Positions 39,170-42,909 of a DNA stretch of 42,909 nt are shown here, piece after piece (position 1 is the stretch's first letter; the number at the start of each line of letters is the position of its first letter). The stretch is taken from assembly GCA_017526985.1 (NCBI GenBank), contig JAFXQR010000119.1:1-42909 (forward strand). Direction: 5' to 3'. The position numbers and the translations under genes are program-made. The notes under the pieces were generated by a model. The model had not been told where the DNA came from and did no database searches. It saw only the letters and a program-made list of their open reading frames with translations. The stretch comes from Lachnospiraceae bacterium (GTDB lineage: Bacteria; Bacillota; Clostridia; Lachnospirales; Lachnospiraceae).

Positions 39170-39888
39170 GACATTGTGTAGCGGTGTTATTATCGGGGGG
39201 TACGGGAACACGGCTGGGAGCCGAGATCCCGAAACAGTATATCAGAACGGGCGGCAGAATGATGATCACACGCAGTCTGCACGCCCTGTTTTTGTGTCCG
39301 CAGATCGAGGCGGTACAGATCGTGGCGGATGCGGCATGGCATTCGGAGATTGCAGAAGATTGGAAGGCTATGTGTGCGGACGGGGATCCGAAGGGGCGGA
39401 TCGCGGGCTTTTCAGCACCGGGCGAGACCAGGCAGCTGTCCATTTTAAACGGGCTGGAGGATATTGCGGTGCAGTACGGTGAGGATACCGTGGTATTGGT
39501 TCACGACGCGGCGCGGCCTTTTGTATCCGTGGGGATGTTGGAAAAATGCATCACAGCCTGCGCAGATCATGACGGGGCGATGCCGGTACTGCCGATGAAA
39601 GATACGGTATATTACAGTGACAACGGGCGCACGGTCACCAGGCTCCTGGAACGGGAGTGTATATACGCGGGGCAGGCGCCGGAGGCATTTGTGCTGGGCA
39701 AGTATCTGGCTGCGAACCGGACACTGCTGCCGGAGCGGATCCTGCTGATCAAGGGATCAACGGAGCCGGCGGTGATGGCAGGGATGGATATCGCAATGAT
39801 CCCCGGCGAAGAGAGCAATTTCAAGGTGACTACGCGGGCGGATCTGGAGAGGTATGAGACAATTGTGATGAATGGGGGCAAGGCATGA
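39166..39888 (+). CDS. IspD/TarI-like cytidylyltransferase (ribitol-5-phosphate type)
   Basis: The frame is open further upstream, but ATG at 39166 (MRHCVAVLLSGGTGTRLGAE) overlaps the stop of the epimerase gene and gives the family start; the length is 240 aa. Motifs: LSGGTGTRLGAEIPKQY (9-25, CTP binding), TVVLVHDAARPFVSVGMLEK (metal Asp), MPVLPMKDTVY, GQAPEAFVLGKYL and NFKVTTRADLERYE. IspD makes CDP-methylerythritol, while TarI/Bcs1 makes CDP-ribitol. Coupling by ATGA overlap to a TarJ-like dehydrogenase strongly favours the polyol-phosphate role over the isoprenoid role. Confidence 0.85.
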   Translation: MRHCVAVLLSGGTGTRLGAEIPKQYIRTGGRMMITRSLHALFLCPQIEAVQIVADAAWHSEIAEDWKAMCADGDPKGRIAGFSAPGETRQLSILNGLEDIAVQYGEDTVVLVHDAARPFVSVGMLEKCITACADHDGAMPVLPMKDTVYYSDNGRTVTRLLERECIYAGQAPEAFVLGKYLAANRTLLPERILLIKGSTEPAVMAGMDIAMIPGEESNFKVTTRADLERYETIVMNGGKA

Positions 39889-40937
39889 AGGCTTGGGTAT
39901 TGCACGGTGTAAATGATATTCGATATGAAGATGTAGAGCGACCGCAGCCGGCGCCGGGGGAGGTGCTGGTGAAGGTGAGTGCCTGCGGGATCTGCGGCTC
40001 CGATATTCCGCGCATCTATGATACCGGGGCGCACCGCCATCCGTTGATCCCGGGACACGAGTTTTCCGGGCAGGTGGAAGCGCTTGGAGAAGGCGTGGAG
40101 GCAGGCTGGCAGGGCAAGCGAGTCGGTATTTTCCCGCTGATCCCCTGCAAAGAATGTGCACAATGCAGGAAACAGCGTTACGAAATGTGCTCAAACTACA
40201 ATTATCTGGGATCGCGCCGGGATGGCGGATTTGCGGAATATGTCTGCGTGCCGGAATGGAATCTGCTGCCATTGCCGGATGGTGTGAGTGATGCAGCGGC
40301 GGCAATGCTGGAGCCGATGGCGGTAGCGGTACATGCGATGCGTATCGGAGCGCCGGAAAAGGTTGAGAAGATTGTGGTCTGCGGGCTGGGGACGATCGGG
40401 CTGTTGCTCACGATGTTTTTGAAAGGGCAGGGGCTTTCGGATATTCTGGTGATCGGCAATAAGGAATTCCAGCGGCAGCAGGCGATGAAGTTAGGCATTC
40501 CTGCGGAGGATTATTGCGACAGCAGGCAGACGGAAGTGCGCGACTGGATTCGCGAGCGGACGGATGGCGCAGGGGTAGATCTGTATTTTGAATGCGTAGG
40601 GCGCAACGAGACGGCGGCTCTCGGGCTGGATGTGGCAGCGGCTGGCGGGCGCGTGGTCTTTATGGGCAATCCCCATTCGGATATGGCCTTCTCGCGCGAC
40701 ACCTATTGGAAGATCCTGCGGAAACAGCTGACCGTCCGGGGAACCTGGAATTCGTCCTATACCAAGTCGGAGGATGACGACTGGCACTTTGTACTGCGAT
40801 GCCTGGAATCGGGAAGTGTTGCGCCGGAAGCGTTGGTCACACACCGGCTGAACCTTGCAGAGCTGGAACGGGGGCTGCACATTATGCGAGACAAAACGGA
40901 AGACTATTGCAAGATTATGGTGAATTTTGGGGAATAA
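39885..40937 (+). CDS. Zinc-dependent alcohol dehydrogenase, TarJ-like (ribulose-5-phosphate reductase type)
   Basis: This 350-aa medium-chain dehydrogenase has its catalytic zinc site at ACGICGSDIPR and GHEFSGQVEALGEGVE. The structural zinc site is PCKECAQCRKQRYEMCSNYN (four cysteines). The Rossmann coenzyme site is VVCGLGTIGLLLTMFLKG, followed by NKEFQRQQAMKLG. It could be sorbitol/threonine-dehydrogenase-like, but the ATGA overlap with the TarI-like gene matches the TarI-TarJ pair that makes CDP-ribitol from ribulose-5-phosphate. With the epimerase this forms a three-gene CDP-pentitol pathway. It lies 22 bases before the CgeB-like glycosyltransferase. Confidence 0.82.
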   Translation: MKAWVLHGVNDIRYEDVERPQPAPGEVLVKVSACGICGSDIPRIYDTGAHRHPLIPGHEFSGQVEALGEGVEAGWQGKRVGIFPLIPCKECAQCRKQRYEMCSNYNYLGSRRDGGFAEYVCVPEWNLLPLPDGVSDAAAAMLEPMAVAVHAMRIGAPEKVEKIVVCGLGTIGLLLTMFLKGQGLSDILVIGNKEFQRQQAMKLGIPAEDYCDSRQTEVRDWIRERTDGAGVDLYFECVGRNETAALGLDVAAAGGRVVFMGNPHSDMAFSRDTYWKILRKQLTVRGTWNSSYTKSEDDDWHFVLRCLESGSVAPEALVTHRLNLAELERGLHIMRDKTEDYCKIMVNFGE

Positions 40938-40959
40938 CTGAGTTTTCTAGAGCGTTATT

Positions 40960-42138
40960 ATGGAAATCCTATTTTATCGATACAATTCCATCTGTGAGCC
41001 GGATGTGATCGCGGCATTTGAGAAGCTTGGACTGACCGTGGTGCAGGAACGGACGCAGATGACGGAGAAGGGAACGACGGGAGCACAGCTGGTGGATCAG
41101 GTGAGCAGGCTGCTGATGGAACATCGTTTCCTTTTTGTATTCTCCATCAATTTCTTTCCTGCACTCTCGGAAGTGTGCGAGATCGCGCAGGTGCCGTATG
41201 TGTGCTGGACGGTAGATGTGCCGGTGCAGGAGTTGTTTTCGCCGGCGCTTAAGAACAAGTGCAACCGGGTATTTATGTTTGACCGGTCACAGTATGAGTA
41301 CTTTAAGGGCCGCAATCCGGAGGGGATCTTTCATTTGCCGCTGGCGACCAATGTAGAGCGGTGGGATGCCGTGATCGGGAAGGCGGCGGATCGGCAAAAG
41401 TATGCGGCGGATATTTCGTTTGTGGGTTCTTTGTACAGCGAGAAGAATGCCTACAGGAAGATCGCCGGGATGAGTGAATATTCCAAGGGCTATGTGCGGG
41501 GGCTGATCGAGGCGCAGCTGCAGGTATACGGAGTGAACTTTATCGAAAGTATGCTGACGGATGCGTTGATGCAGGAACTGGATCCGCTGGTGCCGGAGCT
41601 TCATCATCCTTTGTGTGAAGGGGATACGGCGGCGCAGAGATATCTGATCGCGCATTCTTATATCGGATCGGAACTGGCGGAGACGGAGCGGATACGGCTG
41701 CTGAATGCGCTTGCGGAGTATTATGAGGTGGATCTGTATACCTATAGTGACACATCGGTCGTGCCGAAGGTTCGTGCGCATAAAGGGGTTAATACACTCA
41801 CGGAAATGCCGCTGGTATTTCACAAGAGCCGGATCAATCTGAATATCACCATGCGGCCCATCGCGACGGGATTGTCGTTGCGGCTATTTGACGTGTGTGG
41901 GTGCGGCGGATTTCTGCTGACCAACTGGCAGGAGGAACTGCCGGAACTTTACGAGCCGGGCGTGGAAGCAGAATACTTCGGTTCGAAAGAGGAGCTTTTG
42001 GATAAGGCCGGGTATTATCTCGAGCACGATGAGAAACGGGCGGAGATCGCAATACTCGGGTATAAGCGGACGAAGGCAGAGCATACCTACGACCGGCGTA
42101 TCGCGGAGATGATACGTATCGTGAACGGGACGATCTGA
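40960..42138 (+). CDS. CgeB-like GT-B glycosyltransferase, paralogue of the 11163-12350 gene
   Basis: This 392-aa protein begins MEILFYRYNSICEPDVIAAF and continues VFSINFFPALSEVCEIAQVP and YVCWTVDVPVQELFSPALKN. A central block ISFVGSLYSEKNAY is also in the paralogue (VAMLGSLYSEKYGY). The nucleotide-sugar site is FHKSRINLNITMRPIATGLSL followed by LRLFDVCGCGGFLLTNWQEE. It probably adds a sugar to the polyol-phosphate-bearing glycan, or to the flagellin itself. Having one copy on each side of the AT-rich island suggests that regions 1 and 5 once formed one locus. Confidence 0.83.
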   Translation: MEILFYRYNSICEPDVIAAFEKLGLTVVQERTQMTEKGTTGAQLVDQVSRLLMEHRFLFVFSINFFPALSEVCEIAQVPYVCWTVDVPVQELFSPALKNKCNRVFMFDRSQYEYFKGRNPEGIFHLPLATNVERWDAVIGKAADRQKYAADISFVGSLYSEKNAYRKIAGMSEYSKGYVRGLIEAQLQVYGVNFIESMLTDALMQELDPLVPELHHPLCEGDTAAQRYLIAHSYIGSELAETERIRLLNALAEYYEVDLYTYSDTSVVPKVRAHKGVNTLTEMPLVFHKSRINLNITMRPIATGLSLRLFDVCGCGGFLLTNWQEELPELYEPGVEAEYFGSKEELLDKAGYYLEHDEKRAEIAILGYKRTKAEHTYDRRIAEMIRIVNGTI

Positions 42139-42154
42139 AATTTTTTTACTTGAA

Positions 42155-42343
42155 TTTAAGGATCGTATGTGGCCGTTTTTATCTTTAAGTGGTATTTTGA
42201 TCGCGTTAAAGATAAAAACAGATCGCGACTTTATCCTTAACTGTATAAAAGAGGGGCTTAAAGATAAAAATGAATCAGTCTTGTTTTGCTCTATAAATAA
42301 TATTGGTAATTTGCTGTTTTGGTAGTTGTGTGATAGGATAAAG
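42155..42343. repeat. Array of TTAARGATAAA motifs
   Basis: TTAAAGATAAAAA occurs at 42206-42218 and 42258-42270, and inverted at 42176-42188. A variant (TTTATCCTTAA, inverted TTAAGGATAAA) is at 42230-42240. Half-matches are at 42155-42164 and 42335-42343. The first inverted pair (42176-42188 with 42206-42218) forms a 13-bp AT-only stem. The spacing suggests several binding sites for one regulator. No gene is seen in 42139-42386. Confidence 0.55.
42311..42339 (+). promoter_or_regulatory. Possible promoter of the DUF5674-like gene
   Basis: TTGCTG (42311-42316) and TAGGAT (42334-42339) are 17 bases apart. The -10 box overlaps the last half-match of the TTAARGATAAA array. GGAGG (42372-42376) is the ribosome site. 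The match to consensus is moderate. Confidence 0.35.
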
Positions 42344-42386
42344 TATAAAGCGCTAAGGCACAGGCGATTTCGGAGGAATAATAAAT

Positions 42387-42728
42387 ATGGTTTTAAAAGA
42401 AAAAATACCATTTGACACGATGGTAACGGATCTGAATCACTGGTTTCCGGACCGTATTAAGTTCTGCTTGGATCGAAAGCGACGGGTAATAGCACTGGAT
42501 CGGGAAATGCATATCGAGATGGAGCACGAATTATATGATGATGGTTCCGAATATAAAGATATCTTCGGTGGCGATATTTTGACAGATGAAGATGAAATCC
42601 GGATCATCTGGGAATCGCATCCGAATATAGAGCGAAATCGGGAACTGGGGATCGGCGCCGGACGTGAATTGACAGATCAGGCTACAATTGAAGATCTTAC
42701 GGAAATCGTAAGAGAATGGATCTTGTAA
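42387..42728 (+). CDS. Small DUF5674-like protein
   Basis: This 113-aa protein (RRVIALDREMHIEMEHELYD, DGSEYKDIFGGDILTD, IIWESHPNIERNRELGIGAG, TIEDLTEIVREWIL) has the pattern of DUF5674 family proteins: a VxALDxEMHxD-like strand pair, a central 'N-RP'-like loop and a C-terminal helix. The function is not known; relatives often lie beside a second small gene, as here. ATG at 42387 is preceded by GGAGG at the right distance. The 248-base upstream gap contains the TTAARGATAAA array, so the gene is probably regulated separately from the glycan operon. Confidence 0.6.
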   Translation: MVLKEKIPFDTMVTDLNHWFPDRIKFCLDRKRRVIALDREMHIEMEHELYDDGSEYKDIFGGDILTDEDEIRIIWESHPNIERNRELGIGAGRELTDQATIEDLTEIVREWIL

Positions 42729-42739
42729 GGATGGAAACG

Positions 42740-42909
42740 ATGGATTGGAATGAGTTGACTTTGTTTGAACAGTTATCCAACATTGCTGGAGAGGTGAAGC
42801 GGCTGGTAGATTGCAGGACGCGTTTTGCCGAGGGAAAGGCGAAAAAGGATTATTATGATTTTTATCTTGCGAAAGTGAAAGAACTTGTCGGCAGGACGAT
42901 CGATGATCC
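42740..42909 (+). CDS. N-terminus of an unidentified protein (3' cut by window edge)
   Basis: ATG at 42740 (AAGG at 42727-42730 upstream; ATG at 42731 is the alternative) opens a frame that leaves the window. It reads MDWNELTLFEQLSNIAGEVK, then RLVDCRTRFAEGKAKKDYYD. It looks all-helical and lies 11 bases after the DUF5674-like gene, so the two are probably a pair. No family is recognised. Confidence 0.5.
   Translation, partial: MDWNELTLFEQLSNIAGEVKRLVDCRTRFAEGKAKKDYYDFYLAKVKELVGRTIDD

Noticed and set aside
42176-42218. The AT-only inverted repeat as a Rho-independent terminator for the CgeB-like gene
   Set aside because: The stem contains almost no G-C pairs and is followed by AAAAAC instead of a T run. 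It fits better as paired regulator sites.
1-42909. CRISPR arrays, tRNA or rRNA genes
   Set aside because: No regularly spaced repeat series and no cloverleaf or rRNA-like conserved stretches were seen on either strand.

Overview
The window looks like a flagellin and flagellin-glycosylation locus from a motile Gram-positive gut-type Firmicute, most likely a Lachnospiraceae member. This is inferred from three flagellin reading frames, a Maf/MptE-like motility-associated protein, Rpn-family (PD-(D/E)XK) element genes, GGAGG-type ribosome binding sites and clostridial-style terminators. No database search was run. I saw no tRNA, rRNA or CRISPR array. Nearly all genes point in the + direction. The only convincing minus-strand genes are a small two-gene operon and a relaxase remnant between 36.5 and 38.4 kb.

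Region 1 (1-14311, moderately GC-rich) is a tight run of glycan-transfer genes: a GT2 glycosyltransferase, two Caps_synth/GT32-like paralogues, three LicD-family phosphotransferases that share a C-terminal domain, two large multidomain transferases that share a DxD module (one of them carrying a Maf/MptE-like domain), and a CgeB-like glycosyltransferase. Many genes overlap or are separated by only a few bases, so the block is probably one operon.

Region 2 (14312-20222) holds an atypical short flagellin with no canonical C-terminus, a full 666-aa flagellin, and a truncated duplicate of a flagellin C-terminus. Between and after these lie two decayed Rpn-element copies, each with the same 3' hairpin and the same palindromic right end.

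Region 3 (20223-34104, visibly AT-rich) is a compact operon that looks acquired. It starts with a putative activated-precursor pathway: a nucleotidyltransferase-kinase fusion, a SIS isomerase, a second APH-fold kinase, a second nucleotidyltransferase with a HAD-like tail, and a HAD phosphatase. It continues with glycan assembly and modification genes: a cupin-WavE fusion, three GT9-like proteins, a GT4-type glycosyltransferase and an FkbM methyltransferase. Five of these proteins carry a Rossmann-like GxG module at one end.

Region 4 (34105-38406) is a graveyard of an integrative element: a frameshifted tyrosine integrase without its catalytic domain, a pRiA4b ORF-3-like regulator preceded by two direct repeats 21 bp apart, and a relaxase tail. 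A P-loop ATPase and DUF4869-like gene pair faces the other way.

Region 5 (38428-42138, GC-rich again) starts at a good sigma-A promoter. It encodes a ribulose-phosphate-3-epimerase-like protein, an IspD/TarI-like cytidylyltransferase and a TarJ-like dehydrogenase, the set expected for CDP-ribitol or a similar CDP-pentitol, followed by a second CgeB-like glycosyltransferase. The window ends with a small DUF5674-like gene behind an array of repeated TTAAAGATAAA motifs, and the start of an unknown gene.

Working model (inference): region 5 makes a CDP-polyol, the LicD proteins of region 1 transfer the polyol phosphate onto glycans built by the surrounding glycosyltransferases, and the Maf-type protein attaches or extends the glycan on flagellin. 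Region 3 would be a strain-variable cassette supplying further sugars or decorations.
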